Assembly (NCBI GenBank): GCA_035934555.1
Contig: DASYXT010000097.1
Span: 1 to 64,000, forward strand
DNA from: DASYXT01 sp035934555
Lineage (GTDB): Bacteria; Verrucomicrobiota; Verrucomicrobiia; Limisphaerales; UBA8199
DNA: 64,000 bases
Direction: 5' to 3'
Below the pieces are notes generated by a model. It searched no databases. It saw only the letters and a program-made list of their open reading frames with translations, and was not told the DNA's origin. A program made the position numbers and the translations under genes. This document shows positions 8,418 through 16,199 of this stretch, piece by piece; within the stretch, counting starts at the first letter, position 1, and each line of letters begins with the position of its first letter.

Positions 8418-10355
8418 CTACTGCACCTGGTACGCGATGACCACGTTGTTTCCGGCCTTGCTCAGCCCGGTGATCCGCGTCACTCGCGGTCCATCCAGCC
8501 GGTAAAAACGCGTCCCCCCGGCAATCGGCACCGTGAACGTTCCGCCGGTGACCATCTGGTTAAGCGGGTCGCCGCTGCCGTTGCACAAAACATCGCCGAG
8601 GGTAACCGCATTTGCTGCTGTCGAATCCATCGTGTATGGTCCCGCCGCTGCGGCCGCTGACTTGCACGCCAGCGGGTACCACGCCCGCACCACGCCCACA
8701 GGATCCGTTGGGTCATTGAGCAGCACCTCGGAATTATCAGTCAGGTTGACAGAGTTCACGTTCAGGACAGCGCCGCCCCCAGTCTGTTCCCAGATGCTGC
8801 GGAACGGGTATAGACCGTCGGCTTGGACCACGAAATCAAACGTCGTATCGGCTGTGTTGTTCGCCGCTTCCCACAAAATGGCGCCGTTGGGGTCCTCCAG
8901 CCGGCTTCCCGAATAGAACCCCGCCCGGTCGTCGGTGGTGACATGGAACCGGTGCACGCCGGCCGTAAGCTCAAGGTAAGTTAAAGATTCCACCGCGATA
9001 TTCTTGACCTCGCCGGGTGTGGCGCACAGGCCCGGCACATTGGTGGGTGACCCGGTCGTGTTCCAGGCCAGGACTTGCACCAGGCTCGTCGCCGTCAACT
9101 CATACGGAATCAGGGGCGGAATAGCCAATTGCTGCAGCGCCCGGGCCAGGCTATTGTCCAGGTTCGTGCCGCCGTTGGCCGTTTGCACCGTCCGCACGTC
9201 GATGCCACGCAAGCTTAAGCTGCCCAGAGGAAGTGAATTCGAGGCGTAGAGATACGCGTAGGCGGTCGTCCAGGACCAGGTATTGGTTTGCCAGGTGCCG
9301 GTGTTATCGGCAAACGCCACCGTATTGGTGTGACGGCTGCCCGGCGCCAACAAAACGGTATTCGAATACGTTAACGTCGCACCACCGAACGGTCCCGTAT
9401 AGCCGCCCGGGTTGTTCGGGCGCGCCAATTGCGGATCGACGGTCACTGCACCACTCGGCACCAAACTGCCGTCCAGCCACAACAGGATCGAGCCGGGATT
9501 TACCGTCGTGTCCCGGTCCAGAATCCCAACACTCGTCACGGGATACAGTTCCGTCGCCTTGCCTCGGGTGGGCGGGTAAAGATCGGCAACGGTCGTGCGC
9601 AGCGTACCGGCGGCGGGCACTTGGGCGGCATAGTTGTCGAACGTCGCGTCGGCGCCATCGATCGAGGGGCTGGTGCCGTCGTACAGCACCAAACCGCCGA
9701 ACCCGCTGGTCCAGCTCGAGTCCGAAGTAATCGCCGACGCAATCGGGTTGTTCTCATCAGTGGTGTAAAACACCTGGGCCAGGAAAGTCGAGCCATCATG
9801 GCTGCTGACCTGGAATCGATAATGTTGCGTCGGATCCAAGTGGAACGGAGACCAGCGACCTATTTCCGTCGGGCTTTCCGTATTGATGACGTTGATTTGC
9901 AGATGGTCCTGCGGGCCATAGGTGAAAGCATATCCGTCGGTGCTGCCAATCCCCGGGTTCGTCAAGTACCAGAACAATCCGAAATCCTGGTCGATCGTGT
10001 CATTCCACCCTAGCAGGTCAATCCCCATCGAGAACCGGCCGGTGTAGGTCACCTCGCTGCGGTAACTCGCGGCCCGCCCCGGCCCATATTGCGGGTAATC
10101 CGGATTCGCGGTTGCCATAATCCGGTACGCGTAGCCATTCGTAGGGTCCGGAGGGAAAGTATAACTTGCCCCCACCCCCGGAATCCCCAGGACACCCAGG
10201 TCGTACCTTGTCCACGCTGGGTCACTGCCCGAGTTGAAGTCGTCGGTTTGCGCCCAAAGGGGCGCGCCAGAGGTTAAGCCGCCAAGAATCGAGAGCTGAA
10301 TCAGTGTGCTGCGCAACACCGTCAGCCCCGGAAGCCGAGTATGCGTCGCATTCAT
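8418..10355 (-). CDS. Large secreted protein with LamG-like and beta-sandwich domains
   Basis: 645 residues starting with a signal-type N-terminus (hydrophobic LIQLSILGGLTSG, then PLWAQ). The first ~230 mature residues form a concanavalin-like sandwich (DDFNSGSDPAWTRYD, later GFGGLVLYDGTSPSIDGADATFDNY), typical of carbohydrate- or surface-binding domains. The middle has immunoglobulin-like or FN3-like strands. Residues ~440-560 (VESLTYLELTAGVHRFHVT, with DDRAGFYSG) resemble a PA14-type fold. The C-terminus ends in a beta-rich segment with GGTRFYRLDGPRVTRITG, a pattern common at the ends of exported verrucomicrobial proteins. There is no catalytic motif. It is probably cell-surface and possibly polysaccharide-binding. 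Confidence 0.6.
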   Translation of the reverse strand: MNATHTRLPGLTVLRSTLIQLSILGGLTSGAPLWAQTDDFNSGSDPAWTRYDLGVLGIPGVGASYTFPPDPTNGYAYRIMATANPDYPQYGPGRAASYRSEVTYTGRFSMGIDLLGWNDTIDQDFGLFWYLTNPGIGSTDGYAFTYGPQDHLQINVINTESPTEIGRWSPFHLDPTQHYRFQVSSHDGSTFLAQVFYTTDENNPIASAITSDSSWTSGFGGLVLYDGTSPSIDGADATFDNYAAQVPAAGTLRTTVADLYPPTRGKATELYPVTSVGILDRDTTVNPGSILLWLDGSLVPSGAVTVDPQLARPNNPGGYTGPFGGATLTYSNTVLLAPGSRHTNTVAFADNTGTWQTNTWSWTTAYAYLYASNSLPLGSLSLRGIDVRTVQTANGGTNLDNSLARALQQLAIPPLIPYELTATSLVQVLAWNTTGSPTNVPGLCATPGEVKNIAVESLTYLELTAGVHRFHVTTDDRAGFYSGSRLEDPNGAILWEAANNTADTTFDFVVQADGLYPFRSIWEQTGGGAVLNVNSVNLTDNSEVLLNDPTDPVGVVRAWYPLACKSAAAAAGPYTMDSTAANAVTLGDVLCNGSGDPLNQMVTGGTFTVPIAGGTRFYRLDGPRVTRITGLSKAGNNVVIAYQVQ

Positions 10356-10611
10356 AAGAATGTTAAGGTGGTAAGTTCGGCGCTACCTTGCCATTTTCCT
10401 GAATGAAATGTCAAGAAGAAATAGGAACAGAAGAAATAAGAACTGCGACACCGCCACACAACAAATGCTAAACGCCCAGCCATTGCCTTTTGGCCCCTTT
10501 CGCCGTATAAGAACATTAGACCCTGCACCGGCGCTCACCTCGGCCCCCGGCGACCGCCTCCGCAGGCGCCAAACCGAACCGACTAGTCGAACTGCATAAA
10601 TTGCTCAACCC

Positions 10612-11772
10612 ATGAAATCAAAGCACCTTCATATTTGCTGGCTTTTGCTGGCCGGCCTGGCTGCCAGCAGCCCCGCGGCGGGATACCGCACTTCGCTGGG
10701 CACGGCCCCGGATTCTTTTCCGCTCGTGGTGGTTTCCGGCACCCCCTACCAAATGGGCTTGGCGCTCGGCACGCTGATGAAGCCGGAAATTCAGAAATTT
10801 CTGCCCTTTTTCCTCATGGAAGCGCAACTGGCCGGCGGACCTGAGTTGAGCGCTACCAACCTGGACCAGGCTTGGCGCACCATGGAACCTTTTATCAGCT
10901 CCCGTTTCAAAGATGAACTGCGCGGCGTCGCCGAGGGCTCGGGGGCGCCCCTGGTCTCCTTGCAACGCGCCCACATGGTCCCGGTCATCAGCGAATACTC
11001 GTGCAGCGGCATCGCCGTCTGGGGGTCCGCCACCCGCACCGGCCATCTGTATCAAATCCGCGACCTCGATTACACCACCAAGGCCCATTTACAGGATTAT
11101 CGGTGTGTGGTCATTTACGTGCCCAGCGACGGCATCGCCCACCTCAACCCTTCCTTCGCCGGCAGCATCGGCTGCCACACCGGCATGAACGCCGAAGGTA
11201 TCACCCTGACCGAAATCGGCGACTCCCCGGCCAGCGACAAACCTTACGATTTGCATGGGCTGCATTTCATGATGATGTTTCGTGACATCCTCTATTCGGC
11301 CCACACGCTGGACCAGGCCGTTCAAATGATCAAAGACACGCCCCGCATCAAAAAATATCACTTCTTTGTCGGCGACGGCAAAATCCCGGCGGCGGTGAAA
11401 ATGAAGGCCTGGGCGCCCGGGTTACAGATTTGGAAGGATAACGACCCCACCGACGAACTGGCGCCCGAAGTTCTTCCCAACGCGGTTTATCATGCCGAGT
11501 CGCGCGACCCCACCGCCTGGGGCCACCTCTCAGAATACGCCCACGGCCGCTATGACATGGACGCAATCATCCAGCTATCCAAAGCCGTCGGCACCCTCGG
11601 CGGCAACCTCATGAACGCCGCCTACGACGCCACCGCCCGCGAAGCCTGGCTCAGCTACGCTTACCAGGACCAATGCGCCTACCGCCGCGCTTACGTCCAG
11701 GTGAAACTCTCCGACTTCATTCCTTACAACGCCGCCAATCCCAAGGTTACCATCCAGCAAACCGTGCCATAA
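10612..11772 (+). CDS. C45-type acyltransferase/peptidase, exported
   Basis: 386 residues with an N-terminal signal peptide (HICWLLLAGLAASSPAAG). The core motif SEYSCSGIAVWGSATRTGH places a cysteine where the autocatalytically exposed nucleophile of the C45 (acyl-CoA:6-aminopenicillanate acyltransferase-like) Ntn-hydrolases sits, followed by the QIRDLDY motif typical of the family. A later GSIGCHTGMNAEGITLTE segment also matches it. The length is about 30 residues longer than cytosolic members because of the export signal. The substrate is unknown; amide or lipid-amide hydrolysis is plausible. It is convergent with the pectin-degrading fusion gene, with only 13 bp between their ends. Confidence 0.75.
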   Translation: MKSKHLHICWLLLAGLAASSPAAGYRTSLGTAPDSFPLVVVSGTPYQMGLALGTLMKPEIQKFLPFFLMEAQLAGGPELSATNLDQAWRTMEPFISSRFKDELRGVAEGSGAPLVSLQRAHMVPVISEYSCSGIAVWGSATRTGHLYQIRDLDYTTKAHLQDYRCVVIYVPSDGIAHLNPSFAGSIGCHTGMNAEGITLTEIGDSPASDKPYDLHGLHFMMMFRDILYSAHTLDQAVQMIKDTPRIKKYHFFVGDGKIPAAVKMKAWAPGLQIWKDNDPTDELAPEVLPNAVYHAESRDPTAWGHLSEYAHGRYDMDAIIQLSKAVGTLGGNLMNAAYDATAREAWLSYAYQDQCAYRRAYVQVKLSDFIPYNAANPKVTIQQTVP

Positions 11773-11785
11773 CCGGATGCCCCGA

Positions 11786-13693
11786 CTAATGGGCCTTCTC
11801 AGGCGCAAGGTCCCTCGCCAAAGGGGAGTCATGCAGTCCCTTTAGCCCCTCGATCACGCCCTGGGCATTGAGTTCGGCGCCTGCGGGATTGGTGTGCGTA
11901 TGCTCATCACCAAAGAGGGTATTGACCTTTTCCTGCCCGAGTTGCTCGTAATGCCGGGCGACAATGTTATTAAGATCAACGAAAGGAACCTCTTCCGCCT
12001 GGGCGGCTTCGGCAGCCCATTTGCCATAATCTCTGTTCGCGCGCACCACTTCATCGCCTCGCCAGATTTTGCGTGGGACTGGCGACAGCACGATGGGAGT
12101 GGCCTCCTTCGCCTTGGTATCAGTAATGTACTTTCGCAGGTACCATCCGTAAGTGTGTACTGTTTCGATCTTCCCCGACACGCGGTTGGTGATGACCAGG
12201 GACTCGTCGCCGGCTCCTTTGAGCGACGCGCGGCCTTTCGCATCGTCCAGGGCGCCGCCGTCATTGTGTCCGAACTGCATCAAAACAAAATCGCCCGGCT
12301 TGACCATTGCCAGCACCCGGTCCCAAAGCCCCTCAGTGAGGAAAGTGCGGCTGCTGCGCCCACCCAGCGCGCAGTTGGTTACAGAAATTTTGGCGGCATC
12401 AAACTCACCGCCGATGACATCGCCCCAGCCAAGCTGCCCCCGAGTTCGGTTGTGCACCGTCGAATCACCAATCAGGAACAGGGTCGGCTTGCTGATGGTG
12501 GACGCGCTACGATTGGCGGCTGAGTTGGCGACTTCCACCGCATAAACCTGCTGACTGCCGTCGAAATTCCCTCGAAACACCACCCATTTTCCATCCGGGG
12601 TGAAATTCACATTGGGTTCCAGCCGATAATCGTGCTGGCTCATGTTGACCAACTTTTCGGCGCGCAAGGTGCCGTTCGACTCGGGCGTAAACAGCCAAAT
12701 CCATTTGCCGTTGCGCGCGTGCGCCACCATGTTGGGCGCTCCGCCATCTCCCGCAAAAAACTTGCCGTCCTGCGACATATTGTAGTGCACCGACCATTGG
12801 TCCCGTTCGAGCGGATAGCGGGTTTCTTTGCCGGTAGCCAACTCGACACCGGCAATAAAAAATCGCTCTCCACGCGGCACCTGCAGATCGAACCAAATTG
12901 AGCGCCCATCCCAGCTCCAGAATTCGTGACCGGCGATTTCCATCGGCATTGTGCGCGCGTGCATCAAGCGCAACCCGCTGGCGTCGGTTCGGATCAGCCA
13001 GATGCGGTCAACTTTGTGCCAGGGTCCCTCATGGCAGAACATCAAAAGTCCAGGGTCGGTCGGTGAGAATTGAACGTGGTTGAGCCAGCCTGCGTACCGA
13101 TAGAACGGGTTCACTTTGCCCGCGCCAATAGATAATGAATAGAGCCACTGCGGCCGTTTGGCTTCGAAAACCTCGTCAAACCGGGCCGGCTTTGCTCCAG
13201 CTCGTCCAAGGGGCGCGTCGCCTTCGGTGAAAGTCCCCGCGACCAGCGTTTCATCCGCATTCACGCTCGGCGCACTGCTGCGCGGGGGCAATTCTCCGAT
13301 ACGACGCGTCGCGTGGGTGTCCAGGTCTGTCGCGTAAAGCACCCCTTGGCGCGAATAGAATACCCTGCGACCCTCACGGCTAACCACCACCCCGCTTGCG
13401 TCCGGTCCCGTCAGCGGCTCGATAAGGCGTGTTGTCCAGTCCAGCACCATTACCCGGTATCTCGTCCCCGGGACGCTATTGACGAACACCATTTTGTCTC
13501 CTGTTTCGGTGAACGCATTCTGGTTGAAATACAGGCTCTCACTGCGGCCCGGCACGCGTGACAAACGTACGACTCGGTGACCGGTAGCGGCATCAATCCA
13601 GTCATCCCGCAGTTCTGCCGCATAGGCCTTTTGCAGCAAACCGCAGGCTGCCAGCAGCGACAGCAAGCCGATCAACACTTGTTCCTGGTGCAT
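11786..13693 (-). CDS. Oligogalacturonate lyase (PL22-like)-rhamnogalacturonan acetylesterase (CE12-like) fusion
   Basis: 635 residues from the ATG at 13691-13693, which opens a signal peptide (LLSLLAACGLLQKAYA). The frame stays open to 13942, but that upstream part has no signal or domain and runs into the prophage attachment site. Residues ~25-400 are a beta-propeller with repeated S/W-D-G-blade strands (FSPTDPGLLMFCHEG, NFTPDGKWVVFRGNF), matching oligogalacturonate lyases. Residues ~410-635 are an SGNH hydrolase of the rhamnogalacturonan acetylesterase type: FLIGDSTV, GWGD, the ALGGRSSRTF block, QFGHND and a final DEHTHTNPAGAE with the catalytic Asp/His. The fusion joins lyase and deacetylase activities on pectin fragments in one periplasmic protein. 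Confidence 0.85.
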   Translation of the reverse strand: MHQEQVLIGLLSLLAACGLLQKAYAAELRDDWIDAATGHRVVRLSRVPGRSESLYFNQNAFTETGDKMVFVNSVPGTRYRVMVLDWTTRLIEPLTGPDASGVVVSREGRRVFYSRQGVLYATDLDTHATRRIGELPPRSSAPSVNADETLVAGTFTEGDAPLGRAGAKPARFDEVFEAKRPQWLYSLSIGAGKVNPFYRYAGWLNHVQFSPTDPGLLMFCHEGPWHKVDRIWLIRTDASGLRLMHARTMPMEIAGHEFWSWDGRSIWFDLQVPRGERFFIAGVELATGKETRYPLERDQWSVHYNMSQDGKFFAGDGGAPNMVAHARNGKWIWLFTPESNGTLRAEKLVNMSQHDYRLEPNVNFTPDGKWVVFRGNFDGSQQVYAVEVANSAANRSASTISKPTLFLIGDSTVHNRTRGQLGWGDVIGGEFDAAKISVTNCALGGRSSRTFLTEGLWDRVLAMVKPGDFVLMQFGHNDGGALDDAKGRASLKGAGDESLVITNRVSGKIETVHTYGWYLRKYITDTKAKEATPIVLSPVPRKIWRGDEVVRANRDYGKWAAEAAQAEEVPFVDLNNIVARHYEQLGQEKVNTLFGDEHTHTNPAGAELNAQGVIEGLKGLHDSPLARDLAPEKAH

Positions 13694-13909
13694 GCTTGAG
13701 CGTAACCCCAGCGCCAGAAATCGAAAAGCTCCGGCTTCCATTTCGAACGTTCTCGAAACCCACCTCCAGCAGGACTTTGTGATTTTGTAGAATTGTTCAA
13801 TACTCGAACACATGTTTTCGCCGGAGAAAACAGATCTATGAACTGTGGAGGTGCCTGCAAACACGTGGGGTATGTGAGGAAAGCCCTGCTCGGAAGCGCT
13901 AAATCGACA

Positions 13910-13932
13910 TGGTGCCCGCGACAGGACTTGAA
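13910..13932. repeat. attL (23-bp core repeat)
   Basis: TGGTGCCCGCGACAGGACTT followed by GAA, identical to 30794-30816. It is the reverse complement of the tRNA-Leu 3' end: the encoded CCA, discriminator base, acceptor strand and the start of the T-arm. Beyond it the sequence diverges at once (GTCGCGCC against CCTGTACG), so only a tRNA remnant remains at this end. Confidence 0.92.
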
Positions 13933-13945
13933 GTCGCGCCAAAAT

Positions 13946-14152
13946 TCACTGTTTTTGTGGATGCAGTTCCGCGACGCTTTTCTCTCCAATAAGCCTTGTG
14001 CCAAACGGTAGCTTCGAGCCATCACGAACAAAAAAATAAAGCTGGTGATCGTCTCCACTGCCAAAAGCTAGAACCTGGAAACCCTTTGAATCACCTCCTT
14101 TTTCGGTGAGAGACCAAGCTGTCGGGGGAACTGCGAGGGCCGTGATGTTCAT
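13946..14152 (-). CDS. Prophage small protein, coupled to the RHH regulator
   Basis: 68 residues. Its ATG overlaps the TGA of the upstream RHH gene (ATGA at 14149-14152 read on the minus strand), so the two are translationally coupled. The sequence is compact, with GGDSKGFQVLAFGSGDDHQ and LYFFVRDGSKLPFGTRLIG blocks that look like a small beta-barrel or beta-sheet fold. I do not recognise the family. As the last gene before attL in the leftward, probably lysogeny-expressed operon, it may be part of an immunity or toxin-antitoxin-like pair with its neighbour; that is inference from position only. Confidence 0.6.
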   Translation of the reverse strand: MNITALAVPPTAWSLTEKGGDSKGFQVLAFGSGDDHQLYFFVRDGSKLPFGTRLIGEKSVAELHPQKQ

Positions 14153-14385
14153 CTTTCTGCCTTTCGTTTTAAGCGCTCGAAACGGCCTCCACTAATCGCT
14201 TCTTCCACCACCGCAAAATTTGGCGGTAGCTTCAAACGCTGACCGTAGTCCTTTACTGCTCGAAGCGCGGCGCGCATGAAAAATCCGGCAAGGGCCGTGG
14301 CATTGATCTCGCACTGTTCAGCTATCCCTTTTAAGGCCGTCAATTCTTCTTCCGTCAGCCGCACATGGAGTTGTTTCGTTTGCAT
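14149..14385 (-). CDS. Prophage ribbon-helix-helix-type DNA-binding protein (candidate repressor)
   Basis: 78 residues from the ATG at 14383-14385, preferred over an upstream in-frame start because the family begins with a beta strand. The first strand is MQTKQLHVRLTEEELTALKG, followed by a helix, a turn with INATAL and a second helix FFMRAALRAVKDYG. This is the strand-helix-helix order of RHH regulators such as MetJ/Arc and plasmid CopG. It is transcribed divergently from the early operon across an intergenic region with a TGATACT/AGTATCA inverted repeat, the position expected of the phage repressor. It is coupled to the 68-residue gene downstream. Confidence 0.65.
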   Translation of the reverse strand: MQTKQLHVRLTEEELTALKGIAEQCEINATALAGFFMRAALRAVKDYGQRLKLPPNFAVVEEAISGGRFERLKRKAER

Positions 14386-14435
14386 GCGTCGTGGGGATGG
14401 TAGGGGATCACCAATGGGAACAGATTGACCTTTTT

Positions 14436-14462
14436 TGATACTATTTGATATTGACAGTATCA
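14436..14462. promoter_or_regulatory. Divergent operator/promoter region of the prophage
   Basis: TGATACT (14436-14442) and AGTATCA (14456-14462) form a 7-bp inverted repeat around a 13-bp AT-rich spacer, between the leftward RHH gene and the rightward early operon. A weak rightward promoter overlaps it: TTGACC at 14425-14430, 16 bp, GATATT. Binding here by the RHH protein would silence the early operon. The assignment rests on position and symmetry only. Confidence 0.45.
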
Positions 14463-14485
14463 CTTTGAAATGGAAAACATCTGCT

Positions 14486-14713
14486 GTGACCGACTTCAAC
14501 GGCGTGAAGAGGCGGACTCGGGGCGCTTACAGCGTCCTTTATCAGAAGCCGCGTAAAATCGTGGTGTCACTTGAGCAGGGAGACTTGATCACCTTTCGTG
14601 AAAGTGGCCGGCGTCAGAAGTGGATTCTGAATGCCGATTCAGCCTTCAAGTACGCCGTGCGTTTGGCTGCATTTTCAGAAGCTGGGCGCAAGCGGTCGAG
14701 AAAGGATAAATGA
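14486..14713 (+). CDS. Prophage early protein of unknown function
   Basis: 75 residues from the GTG at 14486. The frame is open back to a TTG at 14435, but that would start inside the candidate operator. It is basic with a beta-rich first half (RRTRGAYSVLYQKPRKIVVS, LEQGDLITFRESGRRQKW) and a helical end rich in Arg/Lys (AGRKRSRKDK), consistent with a nucleic-acid-binding protein. The family is not recognised. It is the first gene of the rightward operon, and its TGA overlaps the next ATG. Confidence 0.6.
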   Translation: MTDFNGVKRRTRGAYSVLYQKPRKIVVSLEQGDLITFRESGRRQKWILNADSAFKYAVRLAAFSEAGRKRSRKDK

Positions 14714-14955
14714 CAATAGAACAAATCAGACAGCAGGTATCGCGGGTTAAGCCCCTTTCCAGGAGCCAGCTTTTCCGCTACATCCGAGCGCTGAAAATCA
14801 AACCGCTTGGGGTGCGGCAAAGGCCCCAGCAGTATCCAGCGGCCACGCCACAGAAGATCACAGTCTTCCTCGGCCTGAGCACAGACGGGGCACCCTCGAT
14901 GCTGCAACTACGGGCTGAGAAATCCAAAGCACTCAAAGCAAGGAGGGCAGCGTGA
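14710..14955 (+). CDS. Prophage small helix-turn-helix-like protein
   Basis: 81 residues, starting in the ATGA overlap with the previous gene. The N-terminus (IEQIRQQVSRVKPLSRSQLF, then RYIRALKIKPLG) reads like a short helix-turn-helix or MerR-type recognition segment of the kind that chooses DNA in phage regulators. The rest is basic, ending in KSKALKARRAA. It probably binds DNA and acts early. No family can be named with confidence. Confidence 0.6.
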   Translation: MTIEQIRQQVSRVKPLSRSQLFRYIRALKIKPLGVRQRPQQYPAATPQKITVFLGLSTDGAPSMLQLRAEKSKALKARRAA

Positions 14956-15359
14956 ACTACGAATACCAACCTCCAGCAGCTACCGTGCTCAACTGGCTGC
15001 ACTCCAATCTAGGCGCGGCCGCTGTTGCGCCACTGACTGGATGCGATGCGCGTTCACTTCGGGCGGCGGTGCAAATTATGGAGGCTTACGCTTACGACCG
15101 CGATCCTTCTTTGCTGACGGCCTTCAAGATCGTGGTTCAACGCATGCAACGAAAGACTCAGGAGCTAGCCTACCACGCGATTGCGCACCCGCTGGATTGG
15201 AGTGACCGGGCAAAAGTCTGGGCTGGCGCTGGCCTGCCATCTTTCAGCGCCGCGCAGCCTTGGCCTGGTGCCCGCATGAAATGTTCCTTCGAGCCTGGGG
15301 GCTGTCTCGTTGATTACATGGAGATCGAAGCAGAACAGGCCCGGAAGGAGGTAGCATGA
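14952..15359 (+). CDS. Prophage early protein of unknown function
   Basis: 135 residues from a GTG that overlaps the preceding TGA, with AGGAGG at 14941-14946 as a strong ribosome-binding site that fixes this start. Predominantly helical: the first 75 residues (ATVLNWLHSNLGAAAVAPLT, later ARSLRAAVQIMEAYAY) look like a helical bundle, followed by a Trp-rich region (DWSDRAKVWAGAGLP). No motif is recognised. It is the third gene of the overlapping early operon. Confidence 0.6.
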   Translation: MNYEYQPPAATVLNWLHSNLGAAAVAPLTGCDARSLRAAVQIMEAYAYDRDPSLLTAFKIVVQRMQRKTQELAYHAIAHPLDWSDRAKVWAGAGLPSFSAAQPWPGARMKCSFEPGGCLVDYMEIEAEQARKEVA

Positions 15360-15547
15360 GCGTCAACGCCATTATCGGGGCAGTGATCGCCATTGGGCTG
15401 ATGGCGCTGCTGGTGTTCCTGATTGCGGTGCGTCGCCGGCCGCCACCCGATGAACGTTGGTGGCGTTGGAATAAGGAGCGCTGGAGCAGTGAGGAAAAAA
15501 TCCGCAACCGAATCCGCAGCACGATGGGTGATGACACTCTTCTCTAA
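15356..15547 (+). CDS. Prophage single-pass membrane protein
   Basis: 63 residues in ATGA overlap with the preceding gene and after a GGAAGGAGG ribosome-binding site. An N-terminal helix (AIIGAVIAIGLMALLVFLIA) is followed by a strongly basic, Trp-rich cytoplasmic tail (RRRPPPDERWWRWNKERW). The positive-inside rule places the tail in the cytoplasm. It could be a superinfection or membrane-anchoring factor; the function is not known. Confidence 0.6.
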   Translation: MSVNAIIGAVIAIGLMALLVFLIAVRRRPPPDERWWRWNKERWSSEEKIRNRIRSTMGDDTLL

Positions 15548-15552
15548 AAACT

Positions 15553-15747
15553 ATGATGACGCCAAAAGAACGGCGCCCAAGTCTCGACCTTGGGCGCCGG
15601 CTCCGAACCCTGCGCGAGCAGTGCGAGGCCCATTGGTGGTGCCGGGACTGCGAGCGGATCACTGAGCGCGAAGAGAGCGACCAGGGCCAGCCGGCCAAGT
15701 GCTCACTCTGCGGCTCACACCGTATCGAATACCACCACGGCATATGA
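15553..15747 (+). CDS. Prophage zinc-ribbon protein
   Basis: 64 residues. Two knuckles, CRDC and CSLC, are separated by 18 residues and followed by GSHRIEYHHGI, forming a classic single zinc ribbon. The N-terminus is basic and helical (PKERRPSLDLGRRLRTLREQ). Its TGA overlaps the next ATG. Small zinc ribbons of this kind are common in phage early regions and may bind nucleic acid or host polymerase. The target is unknown. Confidence 0.6.
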   Translation: MMTPKERRPSLDLGRRLRTLREQCEAHWWCRDCERITEREESDQGQPAKCSLCGSHRIEYHHGI

Positions 15748-15941
15748 AAGAGCAATTCTTGATTCAAGTGGAACTGCACCCGGACTCGCGGCTCGTGTGC
15801 GACCAGGCCGATCTGTTGCGCGCGATCCAGAAGATGGTTGAGAGCGTTTACAAAGTCTGGGGCTCGGGGCCGGAACCGGCCATCACGGTCAATGCGTTGG
15901 AAAACTCTGATGAAGTGGACCTGCGCTGGCTCGTTAAATGA
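15744..15941 (+). CDS. Prophage small protein of unknown function
   Basis: 65 residues from the ATG at 15744, which overlaps the upstream stop. The longer frame starting further upstream is rejected because it would overlap the zinc-ribbon gene. The layout is alternating strand-helix-strand (EQFLIQVELHPDSRLV, QADLLRAIQKMVESVY, PAITVNALENSDEVDLRWLV), like a small alpha/beta sandwich. No family is recognised. It is coupled on both sides within the early operon. Confidence 0.55.
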   Translation: MKEQFLIQVELHPDSRLVCDQADLLRAIQKMVESVYKVWGSGPEPAITVNALENSDEVDLRWLVK

Positions 15942-16180
15942 TCTCCGAAGAGGCGTTGCGGTTTTTGGCCCATCAAGCCAAGCGCTGCCGCGACCGCGAC
16001 AGCGCGGAATCGCTCTGCCTCTTGCTGCCGGCAATGATGCGACTCCTTTGCCTCGAAGCGATGGACGATTTCGAGGCTTTGGATTTTCACCTTCAATTAC
16101 GGACTGAGCTCAGGGAGCAGTGGCTCCCTGAGCGGTCCACCAACTCGAAACCAAACCAGAAACAAAAAAAAGCCGCGTAA
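15938..16180 (+). CDS. Prophage small helical protein of unknown function
   Basis: 80 residues in ATGA overlap with the preceding gene. It is helical, with two leucine-rich helices (EEALRFLAHQAKRCRDRDSA, then CLLLPAMMRLLCLEAMDDFE) and a basic Lys/Gln tail (KPNQKQKKAA). The tail and stop codon lie in an A8 tract and hairpin (16171-16191). It has no recognised family. It is the last short gene before the initiator. Confidence 0.55.
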   Translation: MISEEALRFLAHQAKRCRDRDSAESLCLLLPAMMRLLCLEAMDDFEALDFHLQLRTELREQWLPERSTNSKPNQKQKKAA

Positions 16181-16191
16181 CCAGCGCGGCT
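16171..16191 (-). terminator. Hairpin with minus-strand U-tract
   Basis: AGCCGCG (16171-16177) pairs with CGCGGCT (16185-16191), and eight A residues precede it on the plus strand. Read on the minus strand it is a GC-rich stem followed by eight U, so it can stop leftward antisense transcription entering the early operon. On the plus strand it spans the stop codon of the upstream gene and may affect coupling to the initiator. Confidence 0.5.
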
Positions 16192-16199
16192 CAAAAAAC

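Noticed and set aside
13694..13942. Upstream extension of the pectinase fusion gene into attL
   Set aside because: No signal or domain character, whereas the methionine at 13693 opens a signal peptide; the extension depends on prophage-end sequence.
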